DNA of 64,000 nt from an uncultured Christensenellaceae bacterium. Its GTDB lineage: Bacteria > Bacillota > Clostridia > Christensenellales > Pumilibacteraceae. The stretch covers positions 111,433 through 175,432 of the forward strand of contig CAJUKG010000005.1 in NCBI GenBank assembly GCA_910586925.1, written 5' to 3'. The translations under genes and the position numbers were made by a program. Positions 40,237 to 48,845 of this stretch are shown in pieces (positions within the stretch are counted from its first letter, which is position 1; every line of letters starts with the position of its first letter). A model generated the notes under the pieces. It was not told where the DNA came from. It saw only the letters and a program-made list of their open reading frames with translations, and did no database searches.

Positions 40237-41778
40237 TTATTTGTATCGAGAAAATTTTTTTCTGTCGAGCAATAATTGTGCACCGTGCTCGCCGTTATCG
40301 AGTGCCTTTTTATACCATTCCATCGCTTTGAGCAGGTTCTTTGCTACACCCTCGCCGCATTCGTACATAGCACCTAAACACAACATTGAATCGGTATCTC
40401 CCAGCTCGGCGGCTTTTTCGTACCACTTTACGGCAAGCCCGCAATTCTTTTTTACGCCGACACCGTGTCTGTATGCGCACGCGACGTTATAGATCGCCAT
40501 TGTATTATTCTGTTCGGCGGCTTTCAAATACCAAGCGGCTGCTTCGGCTTTGCTTTTCTTAACGCCTATACCGGCGGAATAGCAATAACCCAAATCACTT
40601 TGCGCTTGTGCATTCCCTTGTTCTGCAGAGCGTTTGAGCCATTTGAACGCTTCTTTGCCGTCTGCGCGGACACCGTTTCCTACCTGATAACACCAGCCGA
40701 CATGCAACTGCGCCCTATCGTCACCCTGTTCGGCGGCTTTCATATGCCAAAAAAACGCCTTTTCCTGATCACGAGTAACACCGTGTCCCTCCTCATAACA
40801 CATGGCGAGATTGTACTGCGCACGCATATCGCCTTGTTTTGCCGCACGGCGAAACCACCGCGCCGCTTCATACAAATCGCGCCCGACAGCCTTTCCGACC
40901 ACAAAACACCAACCGTAGGCATTCTGCGCGGCAGGAAACCCGTTTTCCGCCGCCGAACGATATAGCCGAACGACTTCCGCCGAATTTTTTTCAGTGCCTA
41001 TACCGTTTTCGTACAACACGGCAAGCGCATACTCGGACGGGGAATATCCGTAACTCGCCGCACGTTTGTAATAAGAAATTGCGTTATTTAAGTCTTTTTC
41101 CGTTCCGTCACCATGTTCGGCACATTCGCCGAGCTTATGGATCGCAGGCGGATATTCTTTATCTGCGGCTTGCTTAAAAAGACAGATCGCTTGCGGCTTA
41201 TCGACCGCCTCGCCGATTCCGTCGAAATAACATTCACCCAAGCGATACAGTGCCGGGACACATCCCGCCCGTGCCGCTTGCGAAAACCAATAGAATGTTT
41301 TGTTTGCGGCAAGCGCACTGCCGTCGGTATATTTATAATACAACCCTAACCGATATTGCGCATCCGGATAATCGCGCTCCGCCGCCCTACTATACCACAA
41401 GAACGCATCTTCGTCGCTCTGCTCGACGCCTATCCCTTGTTCAAACAAATAAGCGAGATAGAACTGTGCGCGGACATTATCCTGCCGCGCGGATTTATCG
41501 AACCATTCTGCCGCGACGTCATAGTCATATTCTACTCCGTCGCCATGATAATAGCACACTCCGAGACAGAACTGCGCATGGTCGTCGCCCTTATCTGCGG
41601 CGGCAGTCCACAGTTTTACAGCGTCGGTTTTGTTGCCGCGCTCATAAGCCTCGACGGCACGGTCGCAAAGAGTTTCCGCGCTTTCCGTTTGAATCGCTTT
41701 TTCATTTTCGGAACGAGCGGGTTTATCCGCCTTATAAAAATACTTGATTATTCCGCCGTCCCAATCGGGTTTATCCAT
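40237..41778 (-). CDS. SEL1-repeat protein B
   Basis: 513 residues, almost entirely SEL1-type (TPR-like) repeats of about 36 residues, each reading A-x-x-x-L-G-x-x-Y-x-x-G-x-G-V-x-x-D-x-x-x-A-x-x-W-[YF]-x-x-A-A. About twelve copies run from residue 50 to the end (FCLGVCYYHGDGVEYDYDVA is one). There is no signal peptide and no catalytic domain, so it is a cytoplasmic scaffold. It starts 4 nt after the paralogue at 41783 with no ribosome site of its own, so translation is coupled. Confidence 0.85.
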   Translation of the reverse strand: MDKPDWDGGIIKYFYKADKPARSENEKAIQTESAETLCDRAVEAYERGNKTDAVKLWTAAADKGDDHAQFCLGVCYYHGDGVEYDYDVAAEWFDKSARQDNVRAQFYLAYLFEQGIGVEQSDEDAFLWYSRAAERDYPDAQYRLGLYYKYTDGSALAANKTFYWFSQAARAGCVPALYRLGECYFDGIGEAVDKPQAICLFKQAADKEYPPAIHKLGECAEHGDGTEKDLNNAISYYKRAASYGYSPSEYALAVLYENGIGTEKNSAEVVRLYRSAAENGFPAAQNAYGWCFVVGKAVGRDLYEAARWFRRAAKQGDMRAQYNLAMCYEEGHGVTRDQEKAFFWHMKAAEQGDDRAQLHVGWCYQVGNGVRADGKEAFKWLKRSAEQGNAQAQSDLGYCYSAGIGVKKSKAEAAAWYLKAAEQNNTMAIYNVACAYRHGVGVKKNCGLAVKWYEKAAELGDTDSMLCLGAMYECGEGVAKNLLKAMEWYKKALDNGEHGAQLLLDRKKFSRYK

Positions 41779-41782
41779 AATA

Positions 41783-43138
41783 TTACTTTAATTTTTTCAG
41801 TGCTTTTTTAGCATTCGAATTCCCTTGCTCCGCCGCACGCGCATACCATTCCCTTGCCTCGTCGACGTCGCGTTCTACGCCTAATCCCTCGTTATAGCAC
41901 ACACCCAAAGCGTATTGTGCTTCGGGATCGCCTTGCCGAGCCGATTTCATGAACCATTCGACAGCCTGTTGCGGGTCTTCATCCACACCGATTCCTTCCA
42001 TATAAAATAACGCTATCTTGCACTGCGCATCCGAGTCGCCGCGCTTTGCCGCTTGCAAAAACCAAAACGCCGCCTCCTCGTCGTCCTGTTCCACGCCGAT
42101 TCCGTTATGTATATGCTGACCGAGATTGTATTGTGCTTCGGCATGCCCGCTTTCCGCCGCACGGCGGTAATATTCGACGGCAAGCTCATTGTTTACCTTT
42201 ACACCCTTGCCGAATGCGTACACGTTGCCGAGATTGTATATCGCGTCGGTACTGCCAAGCTCCGCACCCTTTTCATACATCTCTATAGCGGTTTTCATAT
42301 CGTGTTTTACGCCGCGACCTTCCTCGTAACAGCAACCCAGATTACAGTATGCCTGAAAATAATTGTTATGTGCCGAAATTTCATACCATTTCAGTGCTTC
42401 GCTCATATTGCGCGCCACACCGCAACCGTTCTCATAACACCAACCGACATAGCATTGCGCTTTAGCATGATTGCTTTGCGCCGCGAGCTTATAATACTTA
42501 AACGCCTCGATGGGATTCCGTTTAACGCCCTCACCGTCGTCGTATAATTCACCGAGTCGGAACATCGCTTCGGGCAAACCTTTCTCGGCGGCAAGCGCAT
42601 AGTACTCTGCAGCTTTTTCATAGTCGCTCTTTACGCCCAGCCCTTCATAATAACCGATACCCACATACAGCATACCTGTGGGATCGCCGAGTTCGGCAGA
42701 TTTCATAAACCAAGACAACGCTTCCTCGTCCTTTTTATCTGCATCGTCCACGCCTATTCCGTCAGCGCACAGCAAAGCGAGATTGTTCATCGCCTGCGTG
42801 CAATTCTGTTCTGCGGACTTTTTTAACCAACCGACAGCCTTTGACTCATCTTTTTCTACTCCGATGCCGTGCAAATAACACAGTCCCGCAAAGCACTGCG
42901 CATCCGCATGTCCGAGCGTGGCTGCCTTGATAAAATACTCGCCGGCAATCGCACCGCGCTTGTTTTCGTCGGGTTCGTCTACGCCGAAATTATAATTATA
43001 ACATATGCCGAGCATATACAGTGCTTCGCCGCTTTCGACACTCTTCCATAACGCGATAGCTTCGGCATACCGTTTTTGCCCGTACAGTTCATTTGCTTCA
43101 GCACAAATTTCTTCGGCTGTTCTTTTATCGGTCGACAT
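41783..43138 (-). CDS. SEL1-repeat protein A
   Basis: 451 residues with about eleven SEL1 repeats (FAGLCYLHGIGVEKDESKAV is one) after a short helical N-terminus (MSTDKRTAEEICAEANELYG). The start at 43138 has GAGAGG 7 nt upstream; a longer frame to 43153 is not needed. It is closely similar in plan to protein B, probably by gene duplication. SEL1 scaffolds bind partner proteins (family knowledge); the partners are not encoded nearby. Confidence 0.87.
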   Translation of the reverse strand: MSTDKRTAEEICAEANELYGQKRYAEAIALWKSVESGEALYMLGICYNYNFGVDEPDENKRGAIAGEYFIKAATLGHADAQCFAGLCYLHGIGVEKDESKAVGWLKKSAEQNCTQAMNNLALLCADGIGVDDADKKDEEALSWFMKSAELGDPTGMLYVGIGYYEGLGVKSDYEKAAEYYALAAEKGLPEAMFRLGELYDDGEGVKRNPIEAFKYYKLAAQSNHAKAQCYVGWCYENGCGVARNMSEALKWYEISAHNNYFQAYCNLGCCYEEGRGVKHDMKTAIEMYEKGAELGSTDAIYNLGNVYAFGKGVKVNNELAVEYYRRAAESGHAEAQYNLGQHIHNGIGVEQDDEEAAFWFLQAAKRGDSDAQCKIALFYMEGIGVDEDPQQAVEWFMKSARQGDPEAQYALGVCYNEGLGVERDVDEAREWYARAAEQGNSNAKKALKKLK

Positions 43139-43175
43139 GATAAAACCTCTCAAACAGTAAGATTAAGATATAAAT

Positions 43176-43204
43176 ATTATAACACATCGAATATCGAATT
43201 GCAA
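43176..43204 (-). promoter_or_regulatory. Sigma-A promoter of the SEL1 pair
   Basis: Minus-strand TTGCAA (43199-43204), 17-nt spacer, TATAAT (43176-43181). Confidence 0.7.
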
Positions 43205-43272
43205 TAAATTATTAACTTAAAACACCGCTTTCGCTATCTTTATGTATGCTTTATATGTAGCCGAAAATGCCG

Positions 43273-44544
43273 TCACTGCATTGATCCACTCGCATCGACT
43301 AACTCACCGCCCTGCGTAGACGGGTTTGCCGACATGATTTCGCCCGCTTTCTTGAATGCGACTTTCGCGAGTATGACGGCGATGATTTCGTTTATGATCG
43401 CCGCGGCAACAATCGTTCCCGAGATTATCGCCGAAAGCGACGGGTCTATCGTCGAAAACGTATTTATCGCAATACCGGCAAAAACCAACGACACGCCGGA
43501 GTGCGGCAGCAACGTGAATCCGAGCCATTTTGTTACAGCAGGCTCCGCTTTCGTGATTTTGCCGCCCACGAACGAACACCCCACTTTGCCTATAGCTCGC
43601 GACACGATATACAGCACCGTGAATACGCCCGCGCCCGCAATCATGCGATAATCAAGCGGCATACCGAGATTTGCAATAACTATTACAAGCGCGATATTTA
43701 GTACGGGCGTGTATTTTTTCATCATGACCGTCTGCTTTTGTCCGTCGATCAAGTTTGCGACCGAAGCCGAGAACGCCATGCCAATCAGCAAATAATTGAG
43801 CACGAACGAATGAAAGACAAAAGAATCCAAAACAAGCCCGATAATGATACAGCAAACCAGCCCCGCGAGAAAAACAACAAAACACAACGTTCCGTTTTTG
43901 ATTTTGCGCAGCACGAATCCCGTCAATACTCCGAATCCTATGCCGATGACAAACGGGAATAAAATCATGCCGACGATAAAAAGCGCGGACGCACCCCGTC
44001 CGCCATTTACCGCGCCGATCACGGATATAGTCGTAAAGAACACGATAACCCCTATAACATCGTCTATAGCGGCGAGCGGAATCAAAGTTTTGGTAACGGG
44101 ACCGTCCGTATGATACTCGTTAACTATAGACAGTGCCGGCGCAGGCGCGGTAGCAAGCGCGATGCCGCCGAATACAAAAGCGAGATATATCGGTATTTTC
44201 GCGATCACGAACGTTACGGCAAACACGACAGATACAAACAGGAACGTACCGAGAGCCTGTATTACGGTTATGCCCATGATCTGTTTGCCGGACCGTGCGA
44301 TCTGCTTGAATATAATTTCTCTGCCTATCATTACACCGGCAAAGCACTCGAAAATTTTAACGAATATTTTGTACCATGCCGCATCCGTAATTTCAAATGT
44401 GACCACGCCGACAAGATACGGTCCGAAAACTATCCCCGTTATCAACCAGCCCAAAATTGCGGGCAATCCGATTCTCGAAACCAATTTGCCTACCGAAAAC
44501 GCTATACACAAAATACCGAATACTCTCAAAATATCGACTATCAT
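43273..44544 (-). CDS. CPA2-family cation:proton antiporter
   Basis: A 423-residue membrane protein with about twelve helices. AILGWLITGIVFGPYLVG is the family start, ATAPAPALSIVNEYHTDGPVTKTLIPLAAIDD the core helix with the ion-binding acid pair region, and LLPHSGVSLVFAGIAINTF a conserved late helix. There is no C-terminal TrkA-N domain. The ATG overlaps the TetR stop by four bases (ATGA), so expression is coupled to that regulator. Na+/H+ or K+/H+ exchange is inferred from the family. Confidence 0.88.
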   Translation of the reverse strand: MIVDILRVFGILCIAFSVGKLVSRIGLPAILGWLITGIVFGPYLVGVVTFEITDAAWYKIFVKIFECFAGVMIGREIIFKQIARSGKQIMGITVIQALGTFLFVSVVFAVTFVIAKIPIYLAFVFGGIALATAPAPALSIVNEYHTDGPVTKTLIPLAAIDDVIGVIVFFTTISVIGAVNGGRGASALFIVGMILFPFVIGIGFGVLTGFVLRKIKNGTLCFVVFLAGLVCCIIIGLVLDSFVFHSFVLNYLLIGMAFSASVANLIDGQKQTVMMKKYTPVLNIALVIVIANLGMPLDYRMIAGAGVFTVLYIVSRAIGKVGCSFVGGKITKAEPAVTKWLGFTLLPHSGVSLVFAGIAINTFSTIDPSLSAIISGTIVAAAIINEIIAVILAKVAFKKAGEIMSANPSTQGGELVDASGSMQ

Positions 44545-45011
44545 ATCAACAGCTCCAGCTTTTGCACAATCGCTCGCGTCAAAGGTTTTCCGTTCGAATT
44601 TTCGATCGCACCGTCTATAATAAAAACGGCGGCTTCATCCGCAGGCGATATTGCGGTTATAAATTTTCTCCGAATTTCGTTATGTTTCGTCTCCGCAAAC
44701 TCTCTCAACGCATTATTCAACGCATATTTATTAAACACGTCCGCGCGCACCATACACCACGAACGATAATACAAATCAAGAAGCTCCGAAAACCGCCCGC
44801 CTTTTTCGACCGTCGCGCACGCATCAAATTCTTTAACGGTTTCGGCATAGAATTTTTCGTACACGGCAACCGCCAAATCCTCTTTGCTCGGAAAATACTT
44901 ATACACTGTCTTTTTCGATATTTTAAGTTCGCTTGCAATGGTGTCTACCGAAAACCGCAACCCGTCTCTTTGCAATCCGCGCATAGATACGTCTATTATC
45001 TTCGTTCTCAT
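44541..45011 (-). CDS. TetR-family regulator of the antiporter
   Basis: A 156-residue short TetR protein. The helix-turn-helix domain (residues 1-50) has LRFSVDTIASELKISKKTVYKYFPSKEDLA. The C-terminal domain is short. GGAGG lies 14 nt before the ATG, inside the loop of a perfect hairpin at 45015-45043 that also fits as an operator. It is the first gene of the operon with the antiporter, and autoregulation is likely. Confidence 0.87.
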   Translation of the reverse strand: MRTKIIDVSMRGLQRDGLRFSVDTIASELKISKKTVYKYFPSKEDLAVAVYEKFYAETVKEFDACATVEKGGRFSELLDLYYRSWCMVRADVFNKYALNNALREFAETKHNEIRRKFITAISPADEAAVFIIDGAIENSNGKPLTRAIVQKLELLI

Positions 45012-45014
45012 ATA

Positions 45015-45043
45015 GGAAACAAAATCCTCCGTGCTTTGTTTCC
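45015..45043 (-). promoter_or_regulatory. Palindromic operator / ribosome-site hairpin of the TetR-antiporter operon
   Basis: GGAAACAAA (45015-45023) and TTTGTTTCC (45035-45043) form a perfect 9-bp inverted repeat directly after the -10 box. In RNA the loop exposes the GGAGG site. Confidence 0.72.
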
Positions 45044-45072
45044 ATTATATACTATTACTATTCAAATTGCAA
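45044..45072 (-). promoter_or_regulatory. Sigma-A promoter of the TetR-antiporter operon
   Basis: Minus-strand TTGCAA (45067-45072), 17-nt spacer, TATAAT (45044-45049). Confidence 0.72.
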
Positions 45073-45217
45073 CAAAAAAAGCGACATGATTTGCCGTATT
45101 ATGATTTTGACCGACAAAAAAACGCAGACGAAAAATCATTCGCAATGCAAAATCCGCTCGACATTCGCGAACGGATTTCATTTGCTTTCAAGTAAAGGTA
45201 TTTGTTTTTCACGTCGA

Positions 45218-46225
45218 TCACTTCTTTCTCGCGGGACGGGCGCGCTTCGGTTTCTCGGCTTTTCCCGTTTCCGCCTGCGCTTCTTCGACGGCGGCGACGG
45301 ACGCGGTTTCGCTTTTCGGATTTTCCGCGCTCGCCTCCTCCGCCTTGATCTTTTTTGCGGCTTTCGCGGAAGTCTTTGTCGCAGTTTGAAGCTCTGCGAG
45401 CTGTTTCGCTTCGGGCGGCACTACGTGAACGTCGAGCTGATCGAAAGGAATTTCGATGCCGTTCTCCTCGAATGCGGCGAGGATCTGTTCATGCAAGTCG
45501 AAATATACCGTCCAATAGTCTGCGTTCTTGGACCAGGCGCGAACGGTAAAATCGAGCGAACTGCTGCCGTGCGCATTGAGTCTTATCATCGGCTCGGGGT
45601 CTTTGAGCGCAAGCTCGTTATTGTCGATAACCGTTCTGATTATCTCTTTCACTTTCTCTACGTCGGTGCCGTACGCCGCAGAAATGACGAGGTCGACGCG
45701 GCGGGTCGGTTGCGTAGTATAGTTGATGACGCTCGAAGTGGAGATCTTGTTATTGGGCAGCACCACGGTGCGCTGATCGGGAGTGATGAGCCGAGTATTC
45801 ACGATCGTGATGCGGTCGATGTTCCCCGTTATGCCGTCGATTTCGACGAGGTCGCCTTCCACAAACGGTTTTGTAACGACGATTTCTATACCGCTCGCAA
45901 AGTTGGATATGACGTCCTGCACTGCGAGCGAGATAGCCAATGCGCCGACGGAAACGAGCGCGACAAGGCTTGTAGTCGGTATGCCGAGAAGCGACAGCAA
46001 CGCGATCAAGTAAATAACGTACAAAAATATCTTGATTATCGACGTTATAAACTTCGCCGCCATGCTGTTGAGCTTCGAGCGTTTCATGATTTTTTTGAAC
46101 ACATGAAGAAGAATTTTTATGACTATAATGCCGAATATCAGCACAGCCACGAAAATGAGTATCGTCGTCCAATTATTGACGAAAAAATCTTTGATCGTGT
46201 TCCACATAGATTCGTACCAAGGCAT
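45218..46225 (-). CDS. mscS: MscS-family mechanosensitive channel
   Basis: 335 residues. Three membrane helices lie in residues 15-110, and the pore helix has the glycine/alanine-packed VSVGALAISLAVQDVISNFASG. The beta domain reads FVEGDLVEIDGITGNIDRITIVNTRL and PNNKISTSSVINY, the classic MscS middle domain. The C-terminal 80 residues are a long A/K/E-rich cytoplasmic tail (KAAKKIKAEEASAE...RARPARKK) not found in the smallest members. GGGAG lies 7 nt before the ATG. It relieves turgor on hypo-osmotic shock (family knowledge). Confidence 0.92.
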   Translation of the reverse strand: MPWYESMWNTIKDFFVNNWTTILIFVAVLIFGIIVIKILLHVFKKIMKRSKLNSMAAKFITSIIKIFLYVIYLIALLSLLGIPTTSLVALVSVGALAISLAVQDVISNFASGIEIVVTKPFVEGDLVEIDGITGNIDRITIVNTRLITPDQRTVVLPNNKISTSSVINYTTQPTRRVDLVISAAYGTDVEKVKEIIRTVIDNNELALKDPEPMIRLNAHGSSSLDFTVRAWSKNADYWTVYFDLHEQILAAFEENGIEIPFDQLDVHVVPPEAKQLAELQTATKTSAKAAKKIKAEEASAENPKSETASVAAVEEAQAETGKAEKPKRARPARKK

Positions 46226-46243
46226 GATTTATCTCCCTAAAAC

Positions 46244-46263
46244 GTTATCATAAACATGATAAC
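46244..46263. promoter_or_regulatory. 20-bp palindrome over the mscS -10 region
   Basis: GTTATCAT and ATGATAAC flank a 4-nt centre and overlap the -10 box of the mscS promoter, a likely repressor site. Confidence 0.6.
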
Positions 46264-46284
46264 ACCGCAAAGCAAATTTGTAAA
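46256..46284 (-). promoter_or_regulatory. Sigma-A promoter of mscS
   Basis: Minus-strand TTTACA (46279-46284), 17-nt spacer, TATCAT (46256-46261). Confidence 0.65.
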
Positions 46285-46293
46285 GCATTTACA

Positions 46294-46322
46294 TTGACTT
46301 AATGCAAAGTTTTTGGTATAAT
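46294..46322 (+). promoter_or_regulatory. Sigma-A promoter of the second GNAT gene
   Basis: TTGACT (46294-46299), 17-nt spacer, TATAAT (46317-46322). It is divergent from mscS with only 9 bp between the two -35 boxes. Confidence 0.78.
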
Positions 46323-46339
46323 TCGATTGGAGGTCCCCC

Positions 46340-46822
46340 GTGAAAAATTCCGCAAATTTTACGATACGCCCTTTAACCGCCGCCGACAAACCGCAGCTGC
46401 TCGAAATAATGACGGCGTTCTACAATTCCCCCGCACTGCTGCACCACACGCCGCGGCGCGTGCTTTCGCGCGTTATCGACGATTGTGTCGGCGACATGCC
46501 GTTTTTATGCGGTTACGCCGCCGTAGACGGCTCGAACACTATACTCGGCTACACAATGCACTCCGTCGGGTATTCGACCGAATACGGCGGTATTTGCGTC
46601 ACTGTGGAAGATCTTTACGTCGCGCCCGAGCACCGCGGACTCGGCGCGGGAAAAGCACTTCTCGACTTTGCCGACACTGCGCACAAAGGCGCGGTCCGCG
46701 TGAGATTGGAAGTCGCGCGCGACAATGTTTCCGCCGCCGAGCTGTACAGCCGTCACGGATACACCGATATAGAATACCGACAAATGGGCAAGATCCTCGG
46801 CGGCGATGATATTGCCGAATAA
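46340..46822 (+). CDS. GNAT-family N-acetyltransferase
   Basis: A 160-residue acetyltransferase. NFTIRPLTAADKPQLLEIM is the first strand/helix, ICVTVEDLYVAPEHRGLGAGKALLDF contains the acetyl-CoA loop (R-G-L-G-A-G), and RVRLEVARDNVSAAELYSRHGYTD is the C-terminal motif. The start is GTG at 46340 with GGAGG 6 nt upstream. It is monocistronic between its own promoter and a bidirectional terminator. The substrate is unknown; small-amine acetyltransferases share this layout. Confidence 0.9.
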   Translation: MKNSANFTIRPLTAADKPQLLEIMTAFYNSPALLHHTPRRVLSRVIDDCVGDMPFLCGYAAVDGSNTILGYTMHSVGYSTEYGGICVTVEDLYVAPEHRGLGAGKALLDFADTAHKGAVRVRLEVARDNVSAAELYSRHGYTDIEYRQMGKILGGDDIAE

Positions 46823-46846
46823 TCATCTCAATAATAAATCCAACAA

Positions 46847-46884
46847 AAAACGGACGACTTGCTTTACATACAGTCGCCCGTTTT
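46847..46884. terminator. Bidirectional terminator
   Basis: AAAACGGACGACT pairs with AGTCGCCCGTTTT (one mismatch), A and T tracts on both sides, between convergent genes. Confidence 0.8.
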
Positions 46885-46898
46885 GTATTTGAGTTCTT

Positions 46899-48845
46899 CT
46901 ATTCAAGCTCGAACGCGCCCGTATACAACTGATAATACTGACCTTTTTGCTCGATTAGCTTTTCGTGGCTGCCGCGCTCGATTATCCTGCCGTGGTCGAG
47001 CACGATGATCACGTCGGAGTTTTTGACGGTCGACAGGCGGTGCGCGATTACGAACACCGTTCTGCCCTGCATGAGCGCGTCCATGCCGCGCGACACGATC
47101 GCCTCCGTGCGTGTATCTATGGACGACGTCGCTTCGTCGAGTATCATGACGGGCGGATCGGCTACGGCGGCACGCGCTATCGCAACGAGCTGACGCTGAC
47201 CTTGCGAAAGGTTTGCGCCGTTACCCGACAGCATGGTATTGTACCCGTCCGGCAGTCGCGTTATAAAGTCGTCCGCGCCCGCGAGCTTTGCGGCGGCGAT
47301 ACATTCTTCGTCCGTTGCGTCGAGCTTGCCGTATCTGATATTATCCATGACCGTACCCGTGAACAGGTTGGTTTCCTGCAAGACTATGCCGAGCGAGCGA
47401 CGCAGATCCGCTTTCTTGATCTTATTGATATTGATACCGTCGTATCTGATTTTACCGTCGGCTATGTCGTAAAACCTGTTGATGAGGTTGGTTATCGTGG
47501 TTTTGCCCGCGCCCGTCGCGCCGACGAACGCTACTTTTTGACCGGGCTTGGCGAACACCGACACATCGTGAAGGACATATTTCTCTCCGTCGTACGAGAA
47601 ATCGACTTCGTGCATTTCTATATCGCCCATGAGTCGCGTGTACGTGACCGTACCGTCGCCGTGCGGATGTTTCCACGCCCAAAGACCCGTATGCTCCTCG
47701 CACTCGACAAGCTCGCCGTTTTCTTCTTTTGCATTGACGAGCATGACGTAGCCGTCGTCCACTTCCGATTTTTCGTCTATGAGCGCGAATATTCTGCTCG
47801 CACCCGCAAGACCCATAACGACCGAGTTCACCTGATTGGATACTTGATTGATGTTGTTGCAGAACTGCCGCGTCATTTGCAAAAACGCGATCACAAGCGC
47901 GACGCCGAACACAGGCAGAACCGAACCTACCGCCGTACCTATCGACACGTTACCTACGCCCTGCAGTATGAACACGCCGCCGAGCGTCGCGATAAGCACG
48001 TACAGCACATGCCCGATATTGCCGAGGATAGGCATAAGCATGTTCGCATAGCGGTTGGCGCGGTTGGACTGGTCGTACCAATAGTCGTTCACCTTGTCGA
48101 AATCCGCTTTGGCTTCTTCTTCGTGACAGAAAACCTTGACGACCTTTTGACCGTTGAGCATTTCTTCCACGAAGCCTTCCACTCTGCCCATCGCCTTTTG
48201 CTGACCGACAAAGTATTTACCCGCACCGCCGCCGACCGTTTTCGTTACGAGCATGATAATTACGACGCCGACGAGCACGACGAGCGTGAGCCACAGGCTG
48301 TACCAAAGCATTATTATAAACAGCGTAAGCACCATTATGCCCGAAATGAGCAGCTGCGGAATAGACTCGGAGATCATTTGACGGAGCGAGTCCATATCGT
48401 TCGTGTAGTAGCTCATTATGTCGCCGTTCTTGTTGGTGTCGAAATACCTGATCGGCAAGTCCTGCATGCCGTTGAACATCATTTCGCGCATCTTTTTGAG
48501 ATAGCCCTGCGTGATGATCGCCATGAACTGTTTGTATATCGCGCCGGAAATGAGCGAAAACACATACAATCCGATGAGCGTGAGCATGTACTTGATTATT
48601 TCACCGCCGTATGCAGCCCAAGCGTCGGACACCAAGCCGGAATTGACAGCCTTTATCGCGTCGCCGACTACGGTGAATACGCGTTCCATGAATATGGACG
48701 GAAGCGAGCTTATTACCGCGTTGCAAACGACGAAAAACAGTGCGAACGCCGTCATTTTGGGATAGAACTTAAACAGGGTCTTGATCACTCGACCGAGTAC
48801 GCCCTTTTTAACGGGAGGGCGTTTCCCGACAGCCTTATTTGCCAT
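46899..48845 (-). CDS. ABC exporter half-transporter, second subunit
   Basis: A 648-residue permease-ATPase fusion. Six membrane helices span residues 20-330. The nucleotide-binding domain has VAFVGATGAGKTTITNLINRF (Walker A), LSQGQRQLVAIARAA (signature, with SQGQ in place of SGGQ) and PPVMILDEATSSIDTRTE (Walker B with catalytic glutamate). An insert of about 40 residues (NAKEENGELVECEEHTG) precedes the ATPase. The start at 48845 has GGAGG and overlaps the end of the first subunit by 11 bases. It pairs with 48835-50598 as a heterodimeric exporter; here the Walker B glutamate is present. Confidence 0.92.
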   Translation of the reverse strand: MANKAVGKRPPVKKGVLGRVIKTLFKFYPKMTAFALFFVVCNAVISSLPSIFMERVFTVVGDAIKAVNSGLVSDAWAAYGGEIIKYMLTLIGLYVFSLISGAIYKQFMAIITQGYLKKMREMMFNGMQDLPIRYFDTNKNGDIMSYYTNDMDSLRQMISESIPQLLISGIMVLTLFIIMLWYSLWLTLVVLVGVVIIMLVTKTVGGGAGKYFVGQQKAMGRVEGFVEEMLNGQKVVKVFCHEEEAKADFDKVNDYWYDQSNRANRYANMLMPILGNIGHVLYVLIATLGGVFILQGVGNVSIGTAVGSVLPVFGVALVIAFLQMTRQFCNNINQVSNQVNSVVMGLAGASRIFALIDEKSEVDDGYVMLVNAKEENGELVECEEHTGLWAWKHPHGDGTVTYTRLMGDIEMHEVDFSYDGEKYVLHDVSVFAKPGQKVAFVGATGAGKTTITNLINRFYDIADGKIRYDGININKIKKADLRRSLGIVLQETNLFTGTVMDNIRYGKLDATDEECIAAAKLAGADDFITRLPDGYNTMLSGNGANLSQGQRQLVAIARAAVADPPVMILDEATSSIDTRTEAIVSRGMDALMQGRTVFVIAHRLSTVKNSDVIIVLDHGRIIERGSHEKLIEQKGQYYQLYTGAFELE

